This document shows, piece after piece, positions 35,545 through 50,900 of a stretch of DNA of 64,000 nucleotides. The notes under the pieces were generated by a model that did no database searches, had not been told where the DNA came from, and saw nothing but the letters and a program-made list of their open reading frames with translations. The position numbers and the translations under genes were made by a program. Each line of letters starts with the position of its first letter. The stretch's first letter is position 1. The DNA is from Rotaria socialis (Eukaryota; Rotifera; Eurotatoria; Philodinida; Philodinidae). The stretch covers positions 124,001 to 188,000 of the forward strand of contig CAJNYU010001005.1 in assembly GCA_905331475.1 (NCBI GenBank). Reading direction: 5' to 3'.

Positions 35545-38052
35545 AATCGAATAAAAAGAAATGAAATATGATAAAACGAAAGAAAAACAAACACGTCCCC
35601 ACACACAATAGATGCTAAAAGTTTGCTTTTCACCCGTTGATTATTTTTGATTTAACTTTCATTTTCATTGCTCTCGGTTTTTTTGTGTTTTGTCACATAT
35701 CAATCGTATTGATTGAGCACTCTGACATGTGTGACCGCTAAACTTCCGGTCGACCCCCGTTTATATGTATTAAGCGAAACAATCATGATGAACAAAAAAG
35801 ACTCATACTTGAAGACAGACTTCCTTTTTCTCTTCTCTCTTGTCATCAAACAACAAAATGACCTTCTCTACTATCAAGTGATGGGTATATATATATATAT
35901 GTATGTATGTATGTGTATGCAACAGCAGCAAGTACCACTTATTATTGTAAAGTAATCATTTTGTTTGCGTGAAGAAAAAAAGGAATTTTTTTGTTGCCAT
36001 TGCTTGTCTGGTAATTTAAACAAATAAATAACCAAACATGGTTTGGTCATCGTATGGTACATTTACTTATTTTCTCCCTTGCTTTCTCTCTCTCTCACGC
36101 TCTGCCTTTTCCATTGAATTGATTGACAATGTGGGATAGAGTTGCGGATAGCGGCCATCTGTTTGCTTCTTCTTAGTTAGTTATTCGATTCTTTCTCTTT
36201 TTTTCTTTGGTGCAAAATGTCAATTGAGCGGTCACAAATATACAAGCTAATGTCAGTTGGATCCGGTCACAATCGATCATCGCTCAACACGCAACATATA
36301 CTAAAATTGATGGTCACATACAAGATCAGGTGTCATTCTCTTGTTTCTAGTCGAGAGTACTTTGTAGGTCTTGAGGGAAATGATAGTGATGGAGACATTA
36401 TCCTATATTCTATCGAACTCAAACACTTCATTTACTTATACATATGTACACACATGCTGCCTTTATCATTGTCATGCAAGCATCCAGCCTTGACCCTAAA
36501 CAATCTTCGCGGCATGTACAATGATTTATGATGATTGTCCACCGGTCATCACCAGCAATCACTCTATGCTAATCGAACTTTTTTTTGTGTTTCATTTCGT
36601 CTATTATCACATCACCTGCCTATCTCTATAGACATATGTCGGTAAAATTCCTGCTGTGACATTGAATTCGATGATCACTAGGTATAGCTATTGAAAGATT
36701 CACTTCACACAAAGCGAGTAATGGTGCCGAGCCTATAGATGTATAACGAAATACATAGGTATATACATAATCGGTGAACATCAAAAACTATATAAAAAAA
36801 AAGAAAAGAGAAGAAGAGAATGGATGCTCGTATTCACTCATTTTTGCGCTTGTTCGCTCGTGCACAAGCGCGTTGCGTAATCATATCATCATCGAACACA
36901 ACGCGTATCCTTGATAATGCAGGCACTCGCATAGGCTTCGTAAACGAAGTTACAAAGGCGGTCGGATGTGCACGTCGTATGGGATTATAAAGCAAATGCT
37001 TCCTAACCCACCGTCATACTAAATTCATTATTATTGCATCATAAAATCCATATATGTTACTTTAGCGGTAAACGTACATGTATCTCATCCGTTGCTTCTT
37101 TCATTTTTTTTAATTTCTTTCTCAGACTTTCCATCATTTCACTATCATATCATGAAATTGGCCCTCGACCGACTAGCAACGTCTCTTCGTCGTCTCGTGC
37201 CTATTTGGATGATGATGATGATGAAGATGCAGATGAGCGATGAAAGAGACGAAGAAGAAAAAAAAGAAGTGCTTAGTTGAGTGCTTATTTAGTTGTACAA
37301 TTGAGAAGCCTATGTTCATAATGGAATTCGTTAAGCAGTAGACTAGTGAATGAATGAAATTAAACATACACAAATTTTATTTTCGTCGTTCTAGACTTTT
37401 AAATGAATTCAAATAATGAAGACAGAAAAAAAATACAAGGTTTCACAAACATGCACATGCAAAAAAATTGGCGTTATTTTATTGTCAATATGTTTTCATT
37501 AGTTTCATGATGAGAAATCAAATTATGTTCAAAGAAAAATATGTTCAATGACTTTTCTAATTTAATAGTAAACCATTTTGAAGTATGTTATTAAAGACAA
37601 TTACTTTGGCTAGGCAGATGCCGAACTCAATCCTAGCAAAAGAATCACTAAAAATTCGATATATATATATATATATATATTCACATTTGAAATAAATAAT
37701 ATAATCAAATTTTTCACACTAGTTTAATCATTGAACAGGTGATAAATATGACACATGCAATGTATATCCCTAAGAGAAATGTGTGACTAACAACAGAATT
37801 ATAATCTCACATCGTGTCGTTCATTCTTGTATTAAATAGATAGAGAATCGATAAGATTTTGTTGTTGCTAAATAGTTTTAACTATTTATTCAATAAATTT
37901 ATGTATACTAGTCAATCAATAAGTGCTACTAATATGCGACTGTATTTGATATACAAAAAACATTAGTTGTTCTTGCATGCTTTTGTTGTATAGGTAAACA
38001 AAGTAATAGCAGACGCAGAACTTCTCATATTCAATGGCTGTCTGAACAATCG

Positions 38053-38083
<31 letters not shown>

Positions 38084-38970
38084 CATATGCATGCACTAAA
38101 AGCGCGAAGAAATATGAAACTATGGCGTGCGACGCGACCAACATACCGATAAAGATGTCTCGTCCGGCCCTGTTCAAATGGATCAAGGTGACCCATCCGT
38201 GTAGAATGAAGGTAGCAATTTGTTTGACACGCGTCTTATTAGATAGTAGTGCATGCATCTTTTTTTTGCACATAGACTCTCACACACACACACGCAAGCG
38301 AGTAGTATAACAAGAGAGAGAAGAAAGATCGTCACGTCGTCCATCATCATCGCTATAATCATCATAGAGGTCTATTCCATGGCTGTTCTCAACAACTGTT
38401 GAACATTATATGTCTGAGAAAAAAAAGAAAATGCTCTTATAAGACATAAAGTAAAAGTCTTTCATGTTAAACGAAACTAGTATTGATACCCGCTTCTTTT
38501 ATTTTTTTTTCGATTGAACTAGATATTTGACGATATGATTTGTACTTCTAATTAGCTCATTGACACATACCGCCAGCATTTTTTCCTCTTTCGCGTTAGT
38601 TGCTTCACATATTCCGAATGGCGAGAGCGCAAGAGATGAAGAAGAAAAAAAAGAAAACAAAAAGAAAGAATAGAAGTTGAACAAAACGGGCGACGTTAGC
38701 AAGACGGTCGTCGATGTATTTTTCTCTTCTCTTCTCTCTGTGTGTCTCTCTCTCTGTCTCTCTTTCTCTCCTGGTCTCTTTCTTACAAACGAACAATTGT
38801 CCAGTTCATCGCCAGTCTAGTATACACATCTTTTTTTTCTTTCTCATTGGAATAGATGAGTGTGTATATACATGTGTGTCATGAAAATTTGATAATGGAA
38901 CTACATATTTCATTTTAGATTTTATATTTGTCTTAAAAGTTTTCAAAATCATTTTTTATCTTCCTTATGT
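35545..38970. other. Intergenic region upstream of giant cadherin
   Basis: No convincing gene. The ATG frame at 36217-36531 (104 codons) has no domain and no splice support. Two less AT-rich, CpG-containing patches (about 36830-36970 and 38095-38260) could be regulatory or 5' UTR sequence for the cadherin; this is inference from composition. TA runs occur at about 37660-37680 and 38052-38074, and CT/GT runs near 38280 and 38735-38770. Confidence 0.4.
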
Positions 38971-41900
38971 ATGTCTTCATTACACATCTCAATTCTTTTT
39001 ACTTTATTGACAATTATAATTGCCGATAATAATAAGACATTTTATTTTACAAAGTCTAATTATGAATTATGGTGTCAAGAAAATATTCTATCAAATTCAT
39101 TATTTCTATATCCGAATCGAATACCAATAGGCATTCTACGTACATCGAATATTAAATCCGTTACATATCATCTTCTTGATGACACCAATAATGGTTTATT
39201 TCAAATAAAAACAAAACGCCTAGCTGATTTCTATTTTCTTATTATTAATATAACACGTCCATTTGATATTAATAGAGAATATCAAGATGTTTATACACTT
39301 CATATAGAAGCACAAATTATTACGACACAAGAAAATCAAACCGAACAAACAGAAGTAAGAGTTTTATTTTTTATCAAAGCTATAAAATTTATAATCTCCA
39401 TGTTCTGAATAGATTCGTCTTTATGTTGCTGATTCAAATGATAATGATGGAGTATTTGATATGGATGTCTATGAACAAAATTATACTCAGCCCATCGATA
39501 CTGAACAATCACTTATACAGTTTCATGCTAGTGATGCTGATGAAATTCAACATGCTCAAATTTTCTATGAATTAGGATCATTATTAAATGAAACCTTTTC
39601 ACTTCATCCGTATACAGGCGAATTATATCTGCTTACAAAAGAAAATCTAAAATCTAGCTATGAATTCGATATCTTTGCATATGATCGTCATCGTAAACGT
39701 CTTGTGGACAATAATATGAAAACTAAAACACATGTAAAACTAAATTTTCATCAACTAACTAATACAATAAATAAATATGAAACGTTTGAAACAATATTTA
39801 ATCAAACATTTGACTATCACAAAGTTGTCTCATCGTATGAAATTAATATTATCGAAAGAAAATCCGTAAATTTATTAAATATTCATCAACCAATATTAAC
39901 ACTTGGAATAAAACCAAATGAAAAATCATTCGAACTATTTTTACTAAACAATTCATCATTGAATACAAAGAATTTATTTGTTTCTAAAAATAATATTTAT
40001 TTAAATAAATATCTAATTGAAGAATATAACCTTCAATTATTTATTTGTTTCAATAATCGTACTCAATGTCAATATACAAAATATCGTTACATACCATTTA
40101 TAGATTTTAATTTTTATCAATTTCGTTTTAAGTCAATAGAAAAAATTTATATCGATGAAAATCTACCTGTTGATTCATTTATAAAACATATTCAAATTGA
40201 TTCCAGTCAATATTCGCAACAACAACAATCATTATTAGTTAATTATAAATTATTAAACGATGATAAAAATTATCAATTTTATATTAATCCGAAAACAGGA
40301 ATTTTACGTCTTGCCGAACGTTTAGAATATCGAATTTATACATTAGATATTCAAGCTAATATTAATTTATTTAATCGACGTTATTCAACTGAAACAACAA
40401 TCGAAATTCATGTTCGAGAAATAAATAAATATCGACCTGTATTTCGTAATAATACACCAACGGATTTATTTCAATTACCATATCAATTTGAAGCCTCTGA
40501 TTACGATCAAAATAAAGAAACCAACGGACGTATTACATATCGTTTATGGAATTGTTTCGATGTTTGTCCATTTCAAATCGATCCAAATAATGGCACATTG
40601 AGCTTAATAAATAAAGATAATTTCGATAGAAATAGTATTTATGATTTACAAATTATTGCATTTGATTGGGGCCAGCCGATTAGTTTTCAAAATAGTATCG
40701 ATATTCGAATCGATCTCGTATCGAAAATAAATAAAAGATCTTTACAACGAACACGAGCATATTCAAGACGCTGGAGAAAAAATTCAACAGCTATGTATTT
40801 TACAACAACAACAACAACAACAATGTTTACAGAGAAAAGGTTAGATTTTATTCTATTCAAAATATATGAGATCACTGAATGATTTTATTTAGTAGACTTA
40901 AGAACTAAAAGCTGTTAAGTAAACTCCCTATAGGAAATATAATGTAGATATTTGTTTGATTAAATCGTCTCGTACCGTCTGGACTGTCTGTCAAAAGAAA
41001 AGACATTAGAATTAGCTAAGGGAGATCTACAATCAGTCGAATAAATAATGCAAAACCCTTCGGGGTTCATAACAAAGAACCATCTCAACTATATACTTGA
41101 ACCTTGAGGAATTCTTCGACATAAATGCTGGTCAAAATATCAATCTGATAGTGAATTCCATGACGAGCTATTTATCATAGATACTTCACAATACTCTAGT
41201 TTTTATATCGTATATATTGGAATAAATCTTTCGATCATATCTCTTTGAATGCATTCTAATTATACAAATAGTTTATCTAACAAAAAGAAAAGTTGAAGCG
41301 AGCAATTGACTTCCGATCATTATTTTCCTATTCACATAAGACAAAACTTCTGGCTTGTATTTTCTCTAAATGCAAGGCTGCCATTTTTCGTTCTAGTACA
41401 TATGATACAACAGTGCCTTCGAATATTGATACTGTTTATTTAAATATCGGTTTTCATCAAAATCTAACAACCTATTACATATCCGAAGATACTGAAATAA
41501 ATACAATAATTGATCGTTTAAAAATCGACTACGATGCATTTCCGTTAGACATCGACGATGAAAATGATAATATATTTTTCTATACAATGAATGATACGAG
41601 TGTACCATTTGTAATTGATCAAAATGAAAAATTCTTGAAATTAATTAATAAAATCGATCGTGAAAATCAATATAAATATGTATTCGAAATCGAACTTAAA
41701 TTAAAATCTATTTATTCCATGAAATTACAAGAACAATATAATTGTCAAAAGAAAAATTCTCGTATTAATTTTCAATATTCAAATAAATTTTATCAAAAAA
41801 TGTTAGTCACAATTTACATTAACGATATCAATGATAATATACCACAATGTGTTCATTTTCACACGAATATTGATTTAAATGAAAATGAAATTAAAAAGAA

Positions 41901-44900
41901 TCTCTATCAAATTCAAGCATTCGATCCAGATCTAGGTGAAAATGGTACCATCACCTATTCATTACTTGATTACACGGATTATTTCTCTATCGATCCATTG
42001 ACAGGTCAAATTGATTGTATAAAATCAATTGATTATGAAGAATATTCATTTATTGAATTACATACAATCGTATTGGACCAAGGCTTACAAATTCAATTTC
42101 AATCAATATGTACAACACTTCATATTACGATCAATGATATCAATGATAATACACCACAATTTTCATCGAATGATTACTTTTTTAATCTTTTTTCTGATAT
42201 GCCACGTTACTCAACATTCGGCCAAATTAGTGCAATAGATATTGATAAAAATAATGAATTGACCTATTCAATCAATCCAAATCCATATGTAACCATAAAT
42301 ACATATACAGGTCATCTCCGTTTAAAATATAGTTTACATCGTTTAATTGATCAAATATTAAATGTTACTGTACAAGTATCCGACGGTTTGCATCAAAATC
42401 AAACAATAATTTTCATTTCAGTTAAGTCATTTCCTGATCCGCAACAACCAATACTTCTGTCGGAGCCTGCATACGGCTTAACAATAAATGAATCATTATC
42501 AATAGATTCGATTATAACAAATGCTTATCGCCGATTTCAAATTCTTTCGTCAACTATTGATTTTATTGAAATAATTCATGATGAAATTAAATCACCATTC
42601 TCAATTGATCAACAAGGTATGTGATGCCTTTTAATTTTATTTTTCAATTAAAAAAGGATTTTAAGTAATTTAATACACATTCAGATTCAGTTCAAAATTC
42701 TGATAGACTAATACGTGTCGCAGTTTTTTGTTTCGTTATATTGTGACCGTTGCATTAATTTAACACATATACGTATATATTCATTGCTGTCACAGATTAT
42801 ATGTTAACTTATTGTTCTAAGCTTGCATTGCATTAATTTTTATATATTTGTCGTCTCAGAATAATGAAACGACAATTATAATGTCTGCATGCATGTATGC
42901 ATTCATGTGCGTGACCGTTGGTGAACATCATTATACAGTCAATTCCAATTTCCTTTCTTTAATCCCTTGTGGTTATGCGAATGGCAAGTAGAGTCGGCTA
43001 CGTTAGTTTGATGCATGTCTGAATAGAGATTGCTTCTGTTGTTGTTTTACATGTCATCAATCGATCTGCTTTTGTGAGAAGAACAGCTGCTCCTGTTTCT
43101 CACTCATTTATTTTTGCTGTTGAGTTGTTCTTCAACGAACACTAATTACCCATCGAACTCATTTTCTAATCGATAGAAGATAAGCGCTAGTCATTATATA
43201 TATATATACATGTGTGTGTGTGTGTGTGTGTGTGGTTTACACGAACACATGTTCGTCAAAACAAACTAAAAAGACAGAAACGAGGCATTTATCGAGACCA
43301 TCTGTTCAATCAACGATACTTATAAAGGAAAAAAAATTAGTTCGAAAAACTTAAAATCAATTGATTGAATTTTCAAGAAAATATTTATTCTATTTGATTG
43401 AATCGATGAATGTCAAACGATTCAAATTACATGATCAATAAAAGATAATCTAGTCAGTAGACGAGTTTGATTAATATATGATCAGATGACGGACTGACTG
43501 GTAGAATGAATAAATTTTGTCAAACAAATAAGGTCATCTAAATGATTGAGGAGATCAGATGATTTTACAATTATAAGTGACCTTTTAAGAAATGCAGATA
43601 GATAACTATTTGATTTATTGTTTTTCCGGTTTAGTAGACGGGAAAAAAACAAAAAAATTTGAATATGCGTGTCAAAATTCCTTTTTTTGTAATGCCATTT
43701 TAGTAAATTAAGAGTGACACTCATTACTACTGTCAATTAAAATCAATGTCAAATTGTTAACTTGTAATTTGAACAATTTTTTTTTTAAACGGATATTTCT
43801 CATCAACCGACAACAATCTAAGAAGAGTAAAGATAAGAATCTATTGGGTACTGGTCAATATTAGAATAATACGAGCAGCGAAGTTATGGTGCATATAGAT
43901 CATTATTTATGCTTTCGATCAGTCTGAAATGATCAGTTTTTCGAGATAACAATGCTCACGTATTATTACTTAGACGAATAAAAACAAAAACAGGCACTAT
44001 ACTGAATACGAGAAGATTACATCAATAAGAAATAAAGATAGATCATTATTTAGTATAGTAGATAGTTCACATAAAAGCAAAATAATACCCATGTTGTACT
44101 GCCGCTGATTTATCAGCAGTAGACTGTCGATCAGAGAAATAACTATCGATATCCTGCGGTTAGATGATCACCGATCGTTTAAGTATCGAACTATCATCAG
44201 CATAGAGTAGATCATATCAATGGTTCTCAATCGATTAGAATCATATAGAGATGTTCAAAGTCACATGAAAAAAAGAAACTTGATAAGAATTTGAAGTATT
44301 TTTGATAAAAAGAAAAACTTTTAACTTTCTCAATGTATTTCTTTTGCAAGGAAAAATCTTATGTTTGATATCTTTCTCAGGTTATATTCGTTTAACTCAT
44401 TCATTAATTGGTTTATCACAATCATCCTATTGGCTTCCAATACGTTTGACACGTTATCATGCTCATCCGCCACATGCATATATTCATATACATATAACAA
44501 TTCGACAAGAAAATTTCTATTTACCACAATGTGTTGACACATATCAAAATGTAAAAGCCTATGACTATTCAACTGACTATCCATTTGCTCGTATAGAAGC
44601 AACATCTCTAAATAAAAATTCTCTTATTCAATATTCAATTGTTGATAATGATAAAGATGAAAAATTATTTTCAATTGATAAACAAAAAGGTTCTTTACAA
44701 TTATTGCCAGCAATACAAAATAATCGTCGATCAAAATCCGATTATTTTTTAACAATAAATGCTTTAGACAATCAACATAAACTTTCTGTTAATTGCTATT
44801 TAAAAATTCAACTCATACGACGAAATCAATTAGTACCAAAATTTATTTCTTCGCCTGTCTATAATATTGATCTACCAGAAATTCAATATCATAGTGGACG

Positions 44901-47900
44901 ATTACGACAACGTCTCTTTCAAATAGTTGCTCTATTAGATCATCAAGTTTATGATAGAAAACTTGAAGTACGATATAGAATTGTTGATTCAAATCAACAT
45001 TTTATTATTAATCGTCAAACTGGATACATCGCTGCAAAACAACCATTAAATCCTTATACTATTTATGAATTTCACGTAAGAAATTTTGTTTTTTACTCTG
45101 AAAGAGAAGATTCTATAATATCACTTGAGGGAAATAGAAAAAGACATACGGATAAAATAAATAAATTTTCAAGTATGTTTTCATGAGACTCTCCAATGTA
45201 TTTGGCTGCTCTTTTGTAGGTTCAAGCATTTACTGTTGCTCATCAAGAGGATATCCTATCGGATGGAAATGGAAATGAAAATGACGATGATGAACATTCA
45301 CAGCAAGGTAAATGGCGTGTAGTTTCAGCACGAAAACTCCTGCCAATCAAACTTCGAATCCTACCCACAATATCGCTTGATAAGTCATTACTATCACCGA
45401 TTGATTCGACTATAAATATTGATCTATTAAAAACAACTGATGTGGGCTCAACCATATTGCATCTTGGAATAAATAATCGATTCAATAATACACAATGGTT
45501 TATTATGATTGGATATATTCGTCATACGAGATATTTTCATGTCGATTTTCAAACAGGTCATTTAATGCTTATACGTCCTATTGATGAATTAGTACAAGAA
45601 ACAGATACAATTGAACTTCGTATTAATATAACTAGTGATTGGATTAACATGAACACAATTAAAGTATGAAAAAAAGCTTAAAATAATATCTGTTTTATCA
45701 AATATTTTCTTTTCAATATCTAGGTTATTGTTCGAATAATGAACAATAAAATACCATCAGTAAAATTTTCTCAAACTGATTATTACAGTTCAATATCGAA
45801 GAGTATTCCAATGGGCGCAGAAATCGCACGTTTAACAATTGAAAATTCTGCAGCTGACTGTACATATTCGATTGATTCAGTCGAACGAATAAAATCCTAT
45901 GATTTATTTCGTATAAATGCATATTCAGGTTCGATAACTGTTAGTAATTCATTGGTGAATTCTCAAAGTCAAGCACATCTATTGAAAATTGTTTATCGTT
46001 GCCAACATAATTATCATATAGCACATACGAATTTGCATATTAATATATTGGATGAAAAGAATCCATTTAATCAAACGCAAAAATCTTTTCGATTTAGTCA
46101 AGATAATTATTTAATTATATTTGAAACTTCATTAATGAAAAATCGACCAAAACATTTAGTTGATTTCGAATTAATTAGTAACAATGACGATGGAATAAGA
46201 AGAAAACCTGATGCAAAAATTATTCGAGGTAAGTTCTCCTACGAATTTCTTCATGCAGCTTAGTTAATTATTGCTGTGCGATTCCTCTGGTGAATATCCG
46301 CTGGAGAAGTTTGATATCTTAAGAAAAAGACCTTCGTTCTATGCCGATTCCCGAATGAAAATTCAATATATCCTCGATTACGTACTCCGTGTTAATGAGA
46401 GGAAATAATATCTTATACATTTTATTTCCCATGAAAATTCTCACACGTTGATTAAGGATGCAGTTCTTACAAATTGAATGCATGACAATATTGTAACAAC
46501 GTTGAATTGAATGTAATCATGTGTAGTAAAGCGGATGTAAGATTTTCGAACCTGTATGGAATTTGTTTTTCTTCAATCAATTAAATTTTAATCTTAAGCA
46601 GACCTTGATCTATCGAAATGAATAACATTTCTGATGTTGACCATAAGATTTTTCTCACGACTTCATAAGTTAAAAAAGTTTCGATATAGAATAATTCAAT
46701 TTTTGCTTGTCTAGGCGATCCATTCGGTTTATTCACTATTGATTCTCTCAAGCAATCTCTCATCCTTGTTGATGAATCACTTTCTCGTTCATATATTTAT
46801 CCAATAAATTTAACCATAATCGATACATCACAAGATGAATTCATCAATACAACAGTAACAATATTCATATCAAACATTGGCATACATTTTCCATGTCCAA
46901 CGTATCTAAAATCTTCTCCATATATTTTTACATATGAATCGATAGAGTCAAGAAGTATCGATTTATCATCTCATAATGAATATAAATCATTAATTATTCG
47001 TGCATTTGATCCTTTCACACCAATCAATGGTGAAGCATCGAATCAAGCTGAATGTATAATTAATTCTGAAATTGAATATTCAAATGATCTAACAATCAAA
47101 AATCTTGATTTTATATTTGAAAATGAAATTTATCTTGGTTACATAAATGATACGTATGGTTTATCATCGTTCGTCTATAATCCTAATCAAGAACCAATAG
47201 AATTAAAAATAAAAAATTCATTTCCAAGAATAAATTCATTTGATATAACTTATTATTTATTGAATCAAACAAATAAAAATTTTTTTCAACTAGACGAATA
47301 TGCGGGTTTAATTAAATATAATTTGTTAAATCAAATTTTAAACAAAAAATATTCGTTAATTGTCTATGCTAAATATGAAACATTAATTACATTTACACGT
47401 TTAAATTTATTTACTAATGAAAAAGATATTTTCTATGAAAAATCTTCATTTCAATCAATTTATGAATTTAAACTCTATACACCTTTTGTTAATAATTATA
47501 CAATTGGATTTCTTAATAAAAAGAGTCAAAATTTTCTTATTTTAAATGAAAATATTCTACCACTGATATCAATCGATAAAACAGGACGATTATTTGTGAA
47601 AAATCGCACATTTTTATTAACAAATGGAAATTTTTATGATTTTTTGGTTCAAGATGAAAACTTGGAAATAATAAGAATACAAATTCTTATTCTCACACAA
47701 CGTGAACAAATCAATGAATGCATATTAAATCGTTTAGAATATTCAAATGATAATAAACTCGTTGGCTTCATTGAAATATTAAATTCTAATCAAACAGAAA
47801 TGATGTGTTATCAAACAATAAATAGATCTTATTATCTTTTGAATTATAATGATTTATTTCTATTGGATCGTCAACATGGTTTATTATATTATCGTAATCA

Positions 47901-50900
47901 AACTCAAATCAATCACGAGGATTTATTAATTTTAATACAAATTGATAATTCAAAATGTTTAATAACCATTGATAAAGTTTCAATGCAAACATCTTATGTA
48001 ATGATAAGGAACGGAAGTCAATTATACTTCGAAATCAGCGAACAATATCGTATTGAAAAGGTAAAAACAATTATAAAAGCAAATTGAACTCGGCTTCTTA
48101 CTTTGATCGATAATACTACTAGCCTTTATGTAATACCTTCATTGTGATGATGTTTATACTCATGTCTGAAAGAAAAGGAAAAAAAAGGAGGTGGGGGTCT
48201 CAATTATTTTCTCTATTAAAAAATGTTATATAACAATGAGTACAAGTGTTGTTAGCATAGATTAGAAATAAACGTGAGTGAGAATAGCGATGAATGTTTT
48301 TACTGACTTGTGATGAGAATTTTGAATATAAAGAGAGATTGTTTGAATTACATAGTTTTATGTAAGATAGCAATAAATGATCATAAATACAGTCCGTTTG
48401 ATATAAGCACATGCTTCATATAATGTTATGTAAAATCAAAGAATGATAAAGACTATCGCAGTAAAATATATGAACCTTAAAATAATGAAATTTATATTGA
48501 AGAGATTATTGACGAATCTGCTTTTCAGAGCTGCGAAAACATCAAAGAATAAAAATTATAATAAGGACTTTCGAAAACATATAGACGAGCTTTTATGAAT
48601 ATTATCATAGAAGAGATGAGACATTGTTCTCTGTCGTCTCCAACGGATATTTCTAACTTCGTTTTCTCCCTTGTTGTTTTAGCCTTCTGGTCAAATAAAA
48701 TTACAAAACAATACATTACTGAATTACGATATAGTTCCATCGTACTCACCAGTATTTTCGAATACTTTCTATGAATTTTCTTTAAATCTCTCCAATACAA
48801 ACAATGAAAGAATATTCATTAGTCAATTGTTAGCACAACCGTATGATACAAATCATAGCCATATCGTCTACCGATTAGTCAATAGAAATAAATATTATCA
48901 TATGAATCCTGATAATGGCATCATTGAATATATACCATCTAGAAATTACAATAAAACCATTGAACAATTTCAAATCGTAGCCTATGATTTAATCTATAAT
49001 CAAAATACAACAATAAATATAACTATTCATATTAATAGAAAAGACACAAGACCAATAATCTATTACAAAACAATTTCCGAAATTCTTCCACCTGGTTCAT
49101 TACTATTTCAAACAAACATTTCATCTCACGAAAATCTTGAATATACTCTCAAAGATTATAATAGTGATTTCTTTGAAATAAATTCAACGAATGGTGATGT
49201 TTTCCTACGAAACTATTTAATCGATAAATTTTATGCATTTAAAATTCATGTTTTACCAATCGATCAAATTCTCATCGTTAAATTATCAATCACAAATTAC
49301 AATCAATATAAACCAAATTTTTACAATCTTCCATCGAATTTATCTTTCTCATTAACAAATAAATTTCTCACGAAATTTTCTGCTAATGATTATGATAGTG
49401 AAAATCTTCAATATTATATTCTCAATAAAGATCAAGAGAAAATCTTTTCACTCAATCAAACAACTGGAATATTATTATTAAATTCAACTGAATTCAATCA
49501 AACGACTATTCAATTATCGATTGGTGTCACAGACGGTTTACATCTAACGAAAGCTCATTTACAACTGAATTTTTTTAATTATACCAAACATTTACCGAAA
49601 TTTTCATCGAATGAATATATATTTTACTACGAACCAACACAAGATACAATCGGTCAAATAGCTGCTTATGATTTAGATTTAAATGATGAAATTTACTATG
49701 AAATTTATTTACAACCAAATGAAATTTCTATTAGTAAATATTCAGGTGTTATAACTATTCAGAAGAGTTTTTCGTTTACAAAATCATTTATTGAATTTTA
49801 TGCATCAGCTCGAGATTTAGCTAATCAAATTGTTTATACCAAAGTAAAAATATTCTATACGACTGAACCAAAATTTCGTTCTTATTTATATTATATTTCA
49901 TTGAATTCATCAAATGCAAAACTTCCAATGAACATATTTCAAATGGAAATCGTCGATTTATTCAATCAACCATTAAATTTAGTTAAATATCAATTAAAAA
50001 ATCCAACGAACTTTTTTGAGATCAATGAAAATAAATTAATGTTAAAAGAATATCTAAATAATAATTATCGTTTGACTATAAATGCTTATTGGAAAAATTT
50101 TATCATTCAAACATCAATCGAAGTACAAATTGTCAAAAATTTGATTAAATTAAATAAAAATTATTATGAATTTTCACTCGATAAAAGTTTCTTAAACGAA
50201 AATTTTCTTATTGAAACTTTTCCTATTAATAATTTAACATTAAAAATTGTATCTACACCATTAACAAGATTTAATTGTATTGAAAATTTTTATATCCGGC
50301 AAAATCAAATATTCTTCAAGAATTATCCAATCGTATCGGATTTATGCTTTTTTGAATTACAACTAACGGATAACGTCAGTATTCATTCAAGTCAAGTTAA
50401 AGTTTCCTTCATTGATAACTTTTTAAAACCAAAATTTTCATCAAGCATCTATTCTTTTCATGCAAACAATAGAGAAAATCTATTTCGAGTATTTGCTAGT
50501 AATGCAAATAAAGTTCAATATCAATTACAAAATAATTCATATGGTCTAATGATTAATCAAACATATGGTTCACTTACATTTAAATATGGCTTAGATTTTA
50601 TTAAAGATATGAATCAAATAGAATTAGATGTTTACGCATATGATGAAAAAACATTATTGAACGATACAGCTGTAATCAAGATTTCATTGAATGATGAACA
50701 AAAATTTGTTGTACCAAATGATTATTCACAAATTTCATTATGTCCAAATGAGCCGGTTCTAGTTTCGGATCAAAGTTTACCAGGTAAGAAAATTTTTCAT
50801 TAATCGATTGTACATTCTATGGAAAAGGTTAGACGTTCTAACAAGCTAATCTACGGAACGAAAAGTTTCAGTACATTTGTCTCGAATAAAACTTCTATCG

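Noticed and set aside
35745-35758. CCGGTCGACCCCC as an element tip
   Set aside because: It is a short self-complementary word with no element around it, and is likely chance.
36217-36531. 104-codon ATG frame
   Set aside because: No domain, no splice continuity and a composition unlike neighbouring genes. Probably spacer or UTR.
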